A stretch of DNA of 39,099 bases from Candidatus Moraniibacteriota bacterium (GCA_014729725.1 WJJL01000066.1:1-39099); one strand, 5' to 3'. Shown: positions 18,739 to 29,277, counted from the first letter of the stretch. Notes: generated by a model from the letters alone, not told the origin. A program made the numbers and translations.

Positions 18739-19506
18739 TTACTTAGTCTTTTTAATAGACTTGGGGTTCTTTTTTTTAGCCTTATCTTGAAGTTTATTAT
18801 CCTGATTTCTTGACTTTTTTTGTTCTTTTGACCTGCTTTTATCTTGATCAATATTTTTCTTCTCCTTATTTTTTTCCTTTTGAGAATATTTATCCATATA
18901 ATATTGAACAGCTGCTTGATCAAAATAAACAAATTTATAATTCAACAAATCAAGACAACAAATCTGACCGGCTAAGCGATATTTACTAAACTTAATATTA
19001 TTTAAAGATTTTTCCAAATTTTCATTTCTTTCTTTGGTAATAACAAAGGTTTTTTTATCAAAAGTCTTTAATTTCTTAAACAAACCGGCCATTTTTTTGG
19101 TATCGGGCCTATCCAATTTAAAATCGTTAACAATCTTTATTTCATTATCCTTTAATTTAGCGGATAAAATACTTAAAAAAGCCTTTTTCTTCATTTTTTT
19201 GTTAATCTTTTTTTTGAAATTTCTGCTGTTTCTGGGTCCAAAAATAATTCCCCCGCCCCTAAAGATAGGGTTTCTGATAGATCCGGTCCTGGCATTGCCG
19301 GTTCCTTTTTGCCTCCAGGGTTTTCTTCCTCCCCCTCTTACTTCAGATTTAATTTTGGTGTGCGCAATGGGTCTTCTCTTATTGGAAGCAAGACTAACAG
19401 CCACTTGATATACCAAATCATGGTTAATAGCTAAATCAAAAATTTCTTTTTTTAAATCAATATCCTTGAGTTTTTTTGATTCCAGATTGTATAAAGGCTG
19501 CTTCAT
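18739..19506 (-). CDS. rplD: 50S ribosomal protein uL4 with basic C-terminal tail
   Basis: RPIAHTKIKSEVRGGGRKPWRQKGTGNARTGSIRNPIFRGGGIIFGPRNSRNFKKKINKKMKKKA. Confidence 0.96.
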   Translation of the reverse strand: MKQPLYNLESKKLKDIDLKKEIFDLAINHDLVYQVAVSLASNKRRPIAHTKIKSEVRGGGRKPWRQKGTGNARTGSIRNPIFRGGGIIFGPRNSRNFKKKINKKMKKKAFLSILSAKLKDNEIKIVNDFKLDRPDTKKMAGLFKKLKTFDKKTFVITKERNENLEKSLNNIKFSKYRLAGQICCLDLLNYKFVYFDQAAVQYYMDKYSQKEKNKEKKNIDQDKSRSKEQKKSRNQDNKLQDKAKKKNPKSIKKTK

Positions 19507-19514
19507 ATCAAAAT

Positions 19515-20066
19515 TTAACTGTTAATTTTTTCAATATAAACTTTTCTCCCCCGGGATCCTGGAATAGAACCGGAAATTAATAATTCCTGCTCTTTCTCTC
19601 TTACTTGCATAATTCGTAAATTCTTAATGGAGACTTGTTTAAAACCCATCCGACCCGCCATTTTTTTACCTTTCATTACATGTTGGGGAAAGGCACTGCC
19701 GATAGCACCTGTTTGCCTTAAATCATGACGATGGCCATGAGTGGCGATACCTCCTTTAAAACCGTGTCTTTTTACCACTCCCTGAAATCCTTTTCCTTTG
19801 CTTTTAGCGGTTACCTTAACTTTATCGTTTTGCTTAAACAAATTAACCGATACTTCCTGATCTTGTTTAAATTGATCCAGATTTTTTCCTCTGTATTCTT
19901 TGATATTTTCATCATTGCCAACAACTACAGCCTGATAACCATCTTTAGCTGCCTCTTTGATCTTGATCACCTTTAAAGGAGCGCACTTAACTCGAGTTAC
20001 AGGATAAACATTCCCTTTTTCATCCCAAACCTGACTCATATCGATTTTTTCTCCTATTATAAACAT
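19515..20066 (-). CDS. rplC: 50S ribosomal protein uL3
   Basis: MFIIGEKIDMSQVWDEKGNVYPVTRVKCAP ... GKGFQGVVKRHGFKGGIATHGHRHDLRQTGAIGSAFPQHVMKGKKMAGRMG. Confidence 0.97.
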   Translation of the reverse strand: MFIIGEKIDMSQVWDEKGNVYPVTRVKCAPLKVIKIKEAAKDGYQAVVVGNDENIKEYRGKNLDQFKQDQEVSVNLFKQNDKVKVTAKSKGKGFQGVVKRHGFKGGIATHGHRHDLRQTGAIGSAFPQHVMKGKKMAGRMGFKQVSIKNLRIMQVREKEQELLISGSIPGSRGRKVYIEKINS

Positions 20067-20265
20067 TTGATAAAAAAAATATTAATAATGATTATTTAGT
20101 GTTGCCGATTAATTCAAGTAAATCCAATCATCGATATTCTCTTGCATACAGGGATTATTTAATAAATCCAACTTGCCCTTTCTTTGATTTTTAAAAAATG
20201 ATTTTTAAAAAATTTACAAATCCTAAATTTAAAAGCTACACCAATTTAAAATTTTTGCAAGGATT

Positions 20266-20297
20266 AAAATAAAGACAGGTAAAACTGCCTTTATTTT
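20266..20297. terminator. Terminator-like hairpin between rpsJ and rplC
   Basis: AAAATAAAG-a-CAG / loop GTAAAA / CTG-c-CTTTATTTT: 9 bp, one mismatch, 3 bp, in the 281-nt gap between rpsJ and rplC. Confidence 0.45.
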
Positions 20298-20347
20298 ATC
20301 AATTAACAGGCAAAAATATATTAAATAAAATTCCCAACAGACAAAAA

Positions 20348-20680
20348 TTACATTTTGACCTCAATATTGACTCCCGCCGGTAAATCAAGATTTACCAGAG
20401 ACTCAACCGTTTGAGGGGAATAATCTTCAATATCAAGCAGTCTTTTATGGGTTCTCATTTCGTATTGATCCTTGGCATATTTATGCTTAAAGGTGGAGCG
20501 ATTAACGGTAAACTTCCTGATTACCGTGGGTAATGGAACAGGTCCAATAACTTTTGCTCCAGTTCTTTGAGCCGTATCAATAATCTGCATTGTTGATTGA
20601 TCAATAACTCGATGATCATACCCTTTAATTTTTATCCTTATTCTGGATTTTTCTTCCTCTTGAGCTTTCTTTGGTGCCAT
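20348..20680 (-). CDS. rpsJ: 30S ribosomal protein uS10
   Basis: [72 protein letters not shown]. Confidence 0.97.
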   Translation of the reverse strand: MAPKKAQEEEKSRIRIKIKGYDHRVIDQSTMQIIDTAQRTGAKVIGPVPLPTVIRKFTVNRSTFKHKYAKDQYEMRTHKRLLDIEDYSPQTVESLVNLDLPAGVNIEVKM

Positions 20681-20708
20681 TTATAAAAATATTTTTAAAA
20701 AACAATTA

Positions 20709-21902
20709 TTATTTAATCACTTTGGTTACCACTCCGGCTCCCACAGTTCTTCCTCCTTCTCTAATAGCAAATCTCATTTCCTTTTCCATGGCAACATTGG
20801 AAACCAATTTTACCTTAATACTGACCGTGTCTCCCGGCATAACCATTTCAGTTCCTTCCGGTAAAGTAACCTCTCCTGTAACATCAGTAGTCCTGACATA
20901 GAATTGAGGTTTATAACCAGTAAAAAATGGAGTGTGTCTACCGCCTTCCTCTTTGGTTAATACATATACTTCCGCTTCAAATTCACTGTGAGGAGTAATG
21001 GAACCGGGTTTGGCTAATACCTGGCCTCTTTCCACATCTTCCTTTTTTATTCCGCGAAGCAAAATTCCGGCATTGTCTCCGGCCTGACCTCTGTCAAGTT
21101 CTTTATTAAACATTTCCACTCCGGTAACTACAGTTTTTTGAGTATCTTTTAAACCGACAATTTCCACTTCCTCATTTACATTTACAACGCCTCTTTCGAT
21201 TCTTCCGGTAACAACGGTTCCTCTACCTTCTATGGTGAAAATATCCTCAATGGGCATTAAGAAAGGTTTATCAATATCTCTTTCCGGTTCCGGGATTTTT
21301 TCATCAAGCGCTTCTACCAAATTTAAAACCGCCTTAACATTTTCATCATCTTTATCTTTAGCTTCAAGAGCCTTTAAAGCGGAACCTTTAATAATCGCGG
21401 CATTGTCCCCGTCAAACTCATATTTGTTCAACAACTCTCTGATTTCGCTTTCCACTAATTCAAGTAATTCCGGATCATCAACCTGGTCCACTTTGTTTAA
21501 AAACACCACAATTGAAGGTACGCCCACTTGTCTGGCTAAAAGTAGATGTTCTCTGGTTTGGGGCATTGGTCCGTCAGCGGCGGAAACCACCAAGATGGAA
21601 CCATCCATTTGAGCGGCTCCGGTAATCATATTTTTAATATAATCGGCGTGTCCGGGACAGTCTACATGAGCATAATGTCTTTTCTCGGATTCATATTCCA
21701 CATGCGCGGTGGCAATAGTGATTCCTCTTTCTTTTTCTTCCGGAGCGGCGTCGATTTGATCCACTCCTTTTTCGGTAACTTTTTTACCGACAATTTTAAG
21801 GCTATGCAAGATAGCGGCGGTCAAAGTTGTTTTACCATGATCAACATGACCTATGGTTCCTACATTTACATGTGGTTTACTTCTATCAAATTTTTCAGAC
21901 AT
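20709..21902 (-). CDS. tuf: Elongation factor Tu
   Basis: [32 protein letters not shown] ... [49 protein letters not shown]. Confidence 0.99.
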   Translation of the reverse strand: MSEKFDRSKPHVNVGTIGHVDHGKTTLTAAILHSLKIVGKKVTEKGVDQIDAAPEEKERGITIATAHVEYESEKRHYAHVDCPGHADYIKNMITGAAQMDGSILVVSAADGPMPQTREHLLLARQVGVPSIVVFLNKVDQVDDPELLELVESEIRELLNKYEFDGDNAAIIKGSALKALEAKDKDDENVKAVLNLVEALDEKIPEPERDIDKPFLMPIEDIFTIEGRGTVVTGRIERGVVNVNEEVEIVGLKDTQKTVVTGVEMFNKELDRGQAGDNAGILLRGIKKEDVERGQVLAKPGSITPHSEFEAEVYVLTKEEGGRHTPFFTGYKPQFYVRTTDVTGEVTLPEGTEMVMPGDTVSIKVKLVSNVAMEKEMRFAIREGGRTVGAGVVTKVIK

Positions 21903-22374
21903 TTTTAAAATTCCTTTTAAAGACCAACCCCAACTTTATAATTTAAAAAGTTGAGTTTTATCCAGCCGGCCTTTTTTAGTTAACTACTTATTTTATTAAT
22001 TTTATTGATTCTTTAAGATTATATAAAAAATAACTTCATTTGGAAAAAATCAAAAGAAGCTTATATAAATGATTTTCTATTAATTATTAATAACGAAAAT
22101 TTCATATAAAGTCAAGAGTGCTTGGACTAATTGAAAGTTTGTTTTATAGTACCGCTCTTAAAGGTGGTTCTACAATACGAATTCCAATATTAAGTTCTTA
22201 AATTCCATTGTTCAAAACCCAAAACCCACCCTTGTAATTTTAAATCCTATTAAATAAAATATTCCGTATAATAAAATGACCCTGGTCAGATCCGAATAAA
22301 TCATAACTAACTTATAATAATGCCACTTATTCGGATATTTTAACATGTATTACAAAAGCATATCCATAAATTTA

Positions 22375-24474
22375 TTAAACTTTTTTGTTTTTTTCCCAAA
22401 AATCCTCTAAAATATTGGCGGTTTGAGCGCAGAAAACATCAAAAAAATAAAGATCTTGAGTGGAAAAAGCCTCTTTTTTTCTAAATCCAAAAAATAAACA
22501 CCCGGACAATTCTCCCTTGGAAATTAAAGGCAAAAGGATAAATTGTTTGAGTTTATCCTGATTACAAAACATTTTCAAAGAATAATCAGCGGAAAACCCT
22601 TGAATTCTTACCTTGTTTTTTACAAAATCCTTTAAATAATCAGGAGTTTTGGGTTTGATTAAAAAATAGCTGGGGATATTATCATTCTCATTTTTCACCG
22701 GCCTTTCTCTAATAAGTTGAATGAATTTTTTATTCTCTTTATCAAATTGATAAATAGCACAGTAATCAGCTCCGGATATTTCATAAGCCGAAGTTAAAAT
22801 AAACTTATACACCTTTTTCTTGTTTTTGCTTTCATCTACTTTTAAATTCAATAATATAGCAAGTTTTCTATTTATCACCCCCAAATGCTTATAAGACTCC
22901 AACAATCTTTTCTCAGATTTTCTTTGCTCGCTAATGTCGGTTACTATTAAAATCATCCCTATAATCCGACCGGCTTTATCTTTCTTAAAGTTCCAGTCAA
23001 ATCTAAGTTCCATTGATTCCTTTTTTTGAGTCTTAAAGCTTGAAAAAAAACTTTTAGGATTGAACTTTTTATCAAAAATATTTTGGATATTTAATTTTAA
23101 TTCCGTTTTTATTCTTTCGCTTTGAGCCATTTGCCAAAGTTTTTTAGAAATACAGCTTTGTTTGGATTTAAGTTTTAATAATTCCAAATAACGATCATTG
23201 CAAAACATAATCCTTCCTTTTTTGTTTATTTCAACTATTCCATAAGGAATAGCTTCAATAAGTTCGCGGTATTTTTTGTTTGATTTTTCCAGCATAAACT
23301 GGGCTTTTTTTCGAGCGCTTATATCTTCCATAAGGGCTTCCACTCCAATCATCTGGTTTTTGTTTTTTTCGTCATACAATGGCTTTATGTGATAACTAAA
23401 ATAAATTTTTTTACCCCATTTTGAAGTATAAGGTCTTTGACCAATTACGGGCTTGTGAGTTTTAATGCATTTTTTAAAATCCTGAGAAATTCCGGCTTTT
23501 ACCAAAAACGGGAAAGTAAGGATATTTATTTTTTTAGTTTCCTTAGCTGAAGGAGAACCCAAAATATTTAACAATTTAGTGTTAACCTCCATTATCCTGC
23601 CCTTTAAATCAACTGAGATAATACCAATGGGAGCGTTCTCCATCAACATTCTATATTTTTTTTCGCTTTCCATAAGATCCTTAAGAATCTGTTTTCTGTC
23701 GGTAATATCCAATATTACCCCTACCAATCCTTTAATTTTGCCTTTGGCGTCTCTAAAAACCGCCTTATTAAAAATAACATCATGGTTTTTCCGATCAGCA
23801 AATTGCACTTTTGATTCATAAACTTGCACTCCGCCTTTTTTGATTAGATCCAAATCTTTTTTATGATAAACTTCAGCTAATTTTCTGGGTATTCTTTTAG
23901 CAAAATCAAAAACGGTTTTTCCCTTAATATTGTTTCTGTCGGAATTTAAAATTCTATCAGCAAATACTTGATTGCAACCTAAATAACGCCCTTTTTCATC
24001 TTTATAAAAAATGGGGCTGGGGATGGTATCGATTAAAATTTCCAAAAATTTTTTTTGATCCTTAATTTCCTCAACAGCTCTTTCTTTTTCAGTAATATCC
24101 CTGCCTCTGGCTTGAATTTCTATCAGATTGCCTTTTTTATCAAATTTGGGAAAACTAACCCATTCAATCCAAATATCTTCTTTGGTTTTGCTTTGAAATC
24201 TGTCTTTGCAAATCACAAAATCTTTGGTTTTTTTAAGATTTTTGATAAAATTTGAGAATTCTTTTTTTTGGTACTTCTTATTAAAATCAAGTAGTTTTTT
24301 CCCCAATAAATCATGTTTTTGTTTAGTAAAAAGTTTAGCGTACCTTGAGTTAATAAAAGTTATAGTTGAATCCGGCAGATAGTGACAAACAAATTGGCTT
24401 TTACTTTGAATAAGATTTTTTTGATTATTGCCGTTTCGATTTGTTTCTAAAAAAACATTTTTAACAAAATTCAT
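22375..24474 (-). CDS. Multi-PAS (about 4) plus C-terminal GAF sensor protein, no recognisable output domain
   Basis: Repeated PAS/PAC patterns (GRYLGCNQVFADRIL ... VGVILDITDRKQ; MENAPIGIISVDLKGRIMEVN ... MEDISARKKA; IPYGIVEINKKGRIMFCND ... ILIVTDISEQRKSEKRL), then a GAF-like region (YKFILTSAYEISGADYCAIYQFD ... ILLPLISKGELSGCLFFGF). Confidence 0.85.
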   Translation of the reverse strand: MNFVKNVFLETNRNGNNQKNLIQSKSQFVCHYLPDSTITFINSRYAKLFTKQKHDLLGKKLLDFNKKYQKKEFSNFIKNLKKTKDFVICKDRFQSKTKEDIWIEWVSFPKFDKKGNLIEIQARGRDITEKERAVEEIKDQKKFLEILIDTIPSPIFYKDEKGRYLGCNQVFADRILNSDRNNIKGKTVFDFAKRIPRKLAEVYHKKDLDLIKKGGVQVYESKVQFADRKNHDVIFNKAVFRDAKGKIKGLVGVILDITDRKQILKDLMESEKKYRMLMENAPIGIISVDLKGRIMEVNTKLLNILGSPSAKETKKINILTFPFLVKAGISQDFKKCIKTHKPVIGQRPYTSKWGKKIYFSYHIKPLYDEKNKNQMIGVEALMEDISARKKAQFMLEKSNKKYRELIEAIPYGIVEINKKGRIMFCNDRYLELLKLKSKQSCISKKLWQMAQSERIKTELKLNIQNIFDKKFNPKSFFSSFKTQKKESMELRFDWNFKKDKAGRIIGMILIVTDISEQRKSEKRLLESYKHLGVINRKLAILLNLKVDESKNKKKVYKFILTSAYEISGADYCAIYQFDKENKKFIQLIRERPVKNENDNIPSYFLIKPKTPDYLKDFVKNKVRIQGFSADYSLKMFCNQDKLKQFILLPLISKGELSGCLFFGFRKKEAFSTQDLYFFDVFCAQTANILEDFWEKNKKV

Positions 24475-24863
24475 TTTAATATATTCAAATTTAGGAATTT
24501 CATTATGCTCAAAAACAGTTAAAAAATCAAGGGAATTTCTTTGTTGCTCGGTCCCCCATTTATAAATTTTACTCCTATTTTCAAAAAATACTTTTTTTCA
24601 AAAACCGGGTGTAAAATTAACAAAATACAGAAATTTAATTTCAAAAAAACAAAATTAAATCTAAATATTACAGTCAATATACACCAATAATTCCTAAATA
24701 TCTGAACCAAAAATTAATCAAGTTTTGTTTGAACCAGCTCTGGTTATAATCAATAATTAGGCCTATTTGCTTGGAATCTACCCTTTAGAATAAGAATCTT
24801 TGCCACCAGATATCTCTTTTTTAGGGGTGAAGGTAATCTGTTTTGTGATTTAAAGTGGTCAAA

Positions 24864-26105
24864 TTATTCATTTAACGGTACTTTTACCATCCAGTAAACT
24901 TTCTCCTGTTCTTCTTGCTTAAAAGGACTGGGGGTGGGAGTAGAAACAGGATTTGACTCTTGCTGGCTTAAAGACGCGTTTTCGATTTCACCTTGCTGTT
25001 CTTCTTCTTCCTCCTCCTCCTCTTCTTTGGTTATGCTATATCCCACCAGCCAAGGATTTAATTCTTTAATTGCTTTTAGGTTGGAATTATTTTCTTTGGC
25101 CCATTCGGACAAGTTTACAATTTCTTCAACCTGAACTTCTATATATTTTGGAAAGCTGTAATAATCCTTTTTATCTAATCGATAGCCATATTTATTGGCA
25201 TTCTTCATCACTTCTTTTATGGCTAAAATTCTATAAATATATCTGGAAGTCTCCCTGTTTAAATAAAGGTCATAATAATTTTTCACTTCTTGCGTTTCCA
25301 AGCTTTTAGAGATATTACCTGGACCCGTATTGTAAGCGGCGGCGGCCAGAGTCCAGTTATCAAACCGATCATATAAATCCTCCAAATAGTCAAGAGCGGC
25401 ATCGGTTGCTTTTTTAAAATTTCTTCTCTCATCGATTTCATTATTAACAACCAAACCATATTTTTTCGCGGTGGAAGGAATAAATTGCCAGATTCCGGCT
25501 GCTCCTTTAGTGCTAATAGCATTATCCACCAAAGCGCTTTCGGCAACAGCCAAATATTTCAAATCCTCCGGCATCCCTCTTTTTTTTAACTGTTCTTCTA
25601 TATAAGGAAAGTATTTGCCTGATCTTTTTAAATATAAGATATTTTGATAATCATTATTGGAAACTATATGAAAATCTTTTTCCCAGTCCTGCCTTACATA
25701 AAACTTATCCAAAGGCGCCTTTTCTGCGCAAAAATTGATCTCTCCAGGGGCTTTTACTGCGATATTTGAATTTTTGTTATAAAATATATTCGATCCAAAA
25801 CCGCCTCTATCTTTTAAATAAAGTTCATAAGCCAAAAAACCGATCAAACCTAAAGATAACCCGGTGTAAATAATAAATAATAAAATGTTTATAAAATCAA
25901 ATTTCTTGTTTTTATTATTATTTTTCACAGGAGGCTTTATGTCCATATTCCTGTTGGATGTTTGCGGCGCAGCTGGATTGAAATTCTGGTTTTGAGTTTG
26001 ATTAAAGTCAGGATTTGAGTTTAAATTCTGATTTTGATCCGGAAAAGAATTCCGGTTTTGATCATCATTAAAAGGATTGGTTGGAAAATTATTCATAAAA
26101 ATCAT
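24864..26105 (-). CDS. Membrane-anchored lytic murein transglycosylase (SLT domain, MltD-like)
   Basis: N-terminal TM segment; MPEDLKYLAVAESALVDNAISTKGAAGIWQFIPSTAKKYGL ... DYLEDLYDRFDNWTLAAAAYNTGPGNISKSL. Confidence 0.9.
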   Translation of the reverse strand: MIFMNNFPTNPFNDDQNRNSFPDQNQNLNSNPDFNQTQNQNFNPAAPQTSNRNMDIKPPVKNNNKNKKFDFINILLFIIYTGLSLGLIGFLAYELYLKDRGGFGSNIFYNKNSNIAVKAPGEINFCAEKAPLDKFYVRQDWEKDFHIVSNNDYQNILYLKRSGKYFPYIEEQLKKRGMPEDLKYLAVAESALVDNAISTKGAAGIWQFIPSTAKKYGLVVNNEIDERRNFKKATDAALDYLEDLYDRFDNWTLAAAAYNTGPGNISKSLETQEVKNYYDLYLNRETSRYIYRILAIKEVMKNANKYGYRLDKKDYYSFPKYIEVQVEEIVNLSEWAKENNSNLKAIKELNPWLVGYSITKEEEEEEEEEQQGEIENASLSQQESNPVSTPTPSPFKQEEQEKVYWMVKVPLNE

Positions 26106-26211
26106 TTAATTATTAATAAGTAGTGTAATTTACCCGGTAGCTAACCCTTGCCCCACCGGCTGGTGAGAAACAAGCAAAAAAAATAAACAATTAACAAGCC
26201 CTTATATCATA

Positions 26212-26895
26212 TTAAAAATTATGAATCTGGATTCCGTTTTTCTTATCGATCGTTATGAAATTGGAAGGAATATCCGTCCAGCAACCGCTGTTATAATAAG
26301 TGACTTTGCCCTTGCTTTTTTTCATCGCATAATGAGTGTGACCGCAAAAAACATAATCGCATCTGTATAGTCTGGCATAAATTAAGGCTGAGTCAGCGAC
26401 CTTTTGAGAGAGTCTTAACCAGCCTTTACTTTTGTTTTTAATAATAGAGGTAAGCCTTCGATTTTTCAAATCAAGAAGCTGGATAAAAAAGTACAAATAG
26501 GAAATAATAAAACTTAAAAAAGCGTTTTTAACCAAAAATCTGTCAAATTGATGACCATGAATGGCAATAAATTTTTTATTGTCAAATTTCCATTTATATT
26601 TCTTATAAACTTTTACACCCATTAACAAGGCGGCGATTTTAATCAAACCCAGATCGTGATTGCCTTGAATCCATTTGATTTTAACTTTGGAAGACTGCCT
26701 CCCAATATAAGCCAACACCTCCCAATGATCCCGAGCCAAGTCGGTAAAATCCAGACTGTCGAAAATATCGCCCAATAAAATCAGTTTTTTATAAGAATAA
26801 CTTTCCAGCATCTTTTTAATCGCCTTGGCGCGACAGATCTTACTTCCCAAGTGAAGATCGGATACAATAATTGTATGAGTGGAAATTTTACCCAT
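26212..26895 (-). CDS. Calcineurin-like metallophosphoesterase, LpxH (UDP-2,3-diacylglucosamine diphosphatase)-like
   Basis: Motifs IIVSDLHLGSK, LLGDIFDSLDF, IQGNHD, IHGHQFD, CGHTHYAM. Confidence 0.85.
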   Translation of the reverse strand: MGKISTHTIIVSDLHLGSKICRAKAIKKMLESYSYKKLILLGDIFDSLDFTDLARDHWEVLAYIGRQSSKVKIKWIQGNHDLGLIKIAALLMGVKVYKKYKWKFDNKKFIAIHGHQFDRFLVKNAFLSFIISYLYFFIQLLDLKNRRLTSIIKNKSKGWLRLSQKVADSALIYARLYRCDYVFCGHTHYAMKKSKGKVTYYNSGCWTDIPSNFITIDKKNGIQIHNF

Positions 26896-27022
26896 TTTAT
26901 TTTTTTAAAAAATACTATATAGTAAAAGCGGGTTTAATTCAACTTTTTAATAAAAATATTTTTTCTATATGTTGAAATAGGCACTGTTTATTTTATAATA
27001 TCAGATTGTTTTAAAAATATAA

Positions 27023-27763
27023 ATGACTGTTTTTTTTCAAATTATCTTTGCCAGCCTTGGAATCAGCTTCATCTCCTTGATCGGAATCGCCTTTTTTTAT
27101 ATAAACCCCAAAAAAACCGAAAAAATTCTCTACTATCTGGTGGCCTTTTCAGCCGGCGTTCTTTTGGGAAGCGCTTTCTTGCATCTACTTCCTGAGGCTT
27201 CCAAAAATTCACAACCAGAAACTCTTTACTCCAATATTCTACTTTCCTTTATTTTTTATTTTATTTTGGAAAAATTGATTTTATGGAGACACTGCCACAA
27301 AAAGAATTGTAAAGTTCATTCTTTTGGCTATATGAATTTAATCGGGGATGGAATTCATAATTTTTTAGATGGTTTTATCATAGCCTCAGCCTATTTAGCC
27401 GACACTTCGCTTGGAATAATTACCACCCTTGCCGTTTTGTTTCACGAAATTCCCCAAGAAATCTCCGATTTTGGAGTTTTGGTTCACAGTGGTTTTAAAA
27501 AAAATAAAGCTTTAATGGTTAATTTTCTAATAGCTCTCACCATAACCGTGGGAGCTGTTTTCGGATTTTTTGCTATAAACAAAAGCCAACAGATTCTTGG
27601 TTTAATATTTCCGTTGGCTATTGGCGGTTTTTTATATATCGCTATGTCAGATTTAATTCCGGAAATCAGAAATGAAAAAAGCTTTAAAAAATCAAGTATT
27701 ATCTTTTTATTTTTCATTTTGGGAATCGGTTTAACTTATCTTGGAAAAATTTTTGAAATTTAA
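27023..27763 (+). CDS. ZIP-family metal transporter
   Basis: NLIGDGIHNFLDGFIIASAYL and LFHEIPQEISDFGVLVHSGFKKNKAL. Confidence 0.9.
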   Translation: MTVFFQIIFASLGISFISLIGIAFFYINPKKTEKILYYLVAFSAGVLLGSAFLHLLPEASKNSQPETLYSNILLSFIFYFILEKLILWRHCHKKNCKVHSFGYMNLIGDGIHNFLDGFIIASAYLADTSLGIITTLAVLFHEIPQEISDFGVLVHSGFKKNKALMVNFLIALTITVGAVFGFFAINKSQQILGLIFPLAIGGFLYIAMSDLIPEIRNEKSFKKSSIIFLFFILGIGLTYLGKIFEI

Positions 27764-27776
27764 GTAAAATTTTAAT

Positions 27777-29129
27777 ATGAAAGACTCGGTGAAAAAATCA
27801 AAAATACTGGATATTAACGCCGCTTATTACGGTTATCCTATGGAAAAATTAATGGAACAAGCCGCAAAAGGAATTGCCGAAATTATCGAAAAAAAATTCA
27901 AACCTCCTAAAAAAATTGCTTTTTTTTGCGGACCTGGAAATAACGGGGGCGACGGTTTTGCAGCTGCCAGATACTTAGACAAAAAATATTCAATTAAGGT
28001 TTATTTGACTCATCCTAAACAAAAAATTAAAACCCAAGAGGCAAAAATCAATTATAAAAAATTCCAAGGCTTTAAACAGGACAATGTGGACCCAAAAAAT
28101 ATTCCAGCAGATTTTGACATTATTGTGGAATGTCTTTTAGGAACAGGAATTAAGGGAAAATTAAAATCCCCTTATTCTGAAATAATCAAAAAGCTAAATC
28201 AATTAAAGGCTAAAAAAATCAGTATTGATGTCCCTGCTCCCGGTTTTAATTGGGATTTAAACATATCTTTAATGACTGCCAAAACTCCTGATTCTTTAGT
28301 GGTTGATCTAAAAATCCCTCCAAAAATTAAAAATAAAATCGGACCCGGCGAAGTAAAAACCTTGACCAAACCAGAGAAAAAAAGCCATAAAGGCCAAAAT
28401 GGAGAAATTTTAGTAATAGCTGGGGGGGAAAAATATCACGGCGCGGCTCTGCTTTGCCTTAAAACCGCTTCCAAAATAGCAGATCTGGTTTATTTTTACT
28501 CAAATTCTTTTAGCAAAGAACTTTTAAATAAAGTCAAAACAAAGCTTTTTGAATTTATCGCAATCCAAAATAAAGAATTAGACAAAACCCTAAATCGTGT
28601 TGATTCAATCTTGATCGGACCGGGTTTGGACAGAACCAAAGAAAATAAGCTGCTTATCAATAAAACTCTTGAAAATTACAAAAGCAAAAAAATAATCTTG
28701 GACGCTGAGGCCTTAAAAATGCTTTCCAAAAAAAAGCTTCATAAAAATTGCGTCTTAACTCCCCACGCCAAAGAGTTTGAAAATCTTTTTTCCCAAAAAG
28801 CCAACAAAAACAACTGTTTTAAAATGGCTAAAAAATTTGATTGTGTTATAATTTTAAAAGGTAAAATTGATTATGTAGCCAACAAAAAAAATATAAAAGA
28901 AAATCATAAAGGTAATGCCGGTATGACTAAAGGCGGAACCGGAGATGTGTTGGCCGGGTTAATAGCGGCTTTTTGTTCCGGAAATGATCCTTTTTATGCC
29001 GCCTGTGCCGCGGTTTTCGTAAACGGGCTTGCCGGCGACAGATTAAAGGAAAAAGTTTCCTATTATTACAATGCTTCAGATTTAATTCAAGAAATTCCAA
29101 AAACAATAAAATATTGCAAAAATTTATAA
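27777..29129 (+). CDS. nnr: Bifunctional NAD(P)H-hydrate epimerase / ADP-dependent NAD(P)H-hydrate dehydratase
   Basis: YjeF_N-type FCGPGNNGGDGFAAARYL, then carbohydrate-kinase-like ILIGPGLD ... VLTPHAKEFENLF ... GNAGMTKGGTGDVLAGLIAAF. Confidence 0.92.
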   Translation: MKDSVKKSKILDINAAYYGYPMEKLMEQAAKGIAEIIEKKFKPPKKIAFFCGPGNNGGDGFAAARYLDKKYSIKVYLTHPKQKIKTQEAKINYKKFQGFKQDNVDPKNIPADFDIIVECLLGTGIKGKLKSPYSEIIKKLNQLKAKKISIDVPAPGFNWDLNISLMTAKTPDSLVVDLKIPPKIKNKIGPGEVKTLTKPEKKSHKGQNGEILVIAGGEKYHGAALLCLKTASKIADLVYFYSNSFSKELLNKVKTKLFEFIAIQNKELDKTLNRVDSILIGPGLDRTKENKLLINKTLENYKSKKIILDAEALKMLSKKKLHKNCVLTPHAKEFENLFSQKANKNNCFKMAKKFDCVIILKGKIDYVANKKNIKENHKGNAGMTKGGTGDVLAGLIAAFCSGNDPFYAACAAVFVNGLAGDRLKEKVSYYYNASDLIQEIPKTIKYCKNL

Positions 29130-29277
29130 AACTTTCTTGAATCAAAAACAAAAATGACAAACAATTTTAAAAAATAGTCGCAATTGACTTTAAGATATTG
29201 ATTTTATTTAATCCCAACAATGATGATCATCATCCACTAACCATTAATTTTAACTAAATTTAGCCCAAAATAGAAAA

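Noticed and set aside
18705-18932. 75-aa minus-strand ORF overlapping the end of rplD
   Set aside because: Out-of-frame reading of the low-complexity rplD tail; no start context or conserved motif.
19034-19408. 124-aa plus-strand ORF antisense to rplD (similar cases: 21232..21612 and 21546..21908 in tuf, 11184..11432 in rpsE)
   Set aside because: Antisense shadow ORFs of conserved ribosomal protein/EF-Tu genes.
22291-22335. Inverted repeat TCCGAATAA...TTATTCGGA upstream of tuf and downstream of the PAS gene
   Set aside because: 9-bp arms with a 27-nt loop in AT-rich intergenic DNA; too weak to call a terminator or riboswitch without folding statistics.
25005-25026. Triplet-like tract TTCTTCTTCCTCCTCCTCCTCTTC considered as a microsatellite
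   Set aside because: It is in-frame poly-Glu (EEEEEEEEE) in the transglycosylase C-terminal linker; slippage in threes would only change linker length.
25283-25546. 87-aa minus-strand ORF in an alternative frame of the lytic transglycosylase gene
   Set aside because: Out-of-frame reading within the conserved SLT domain; no independent support.
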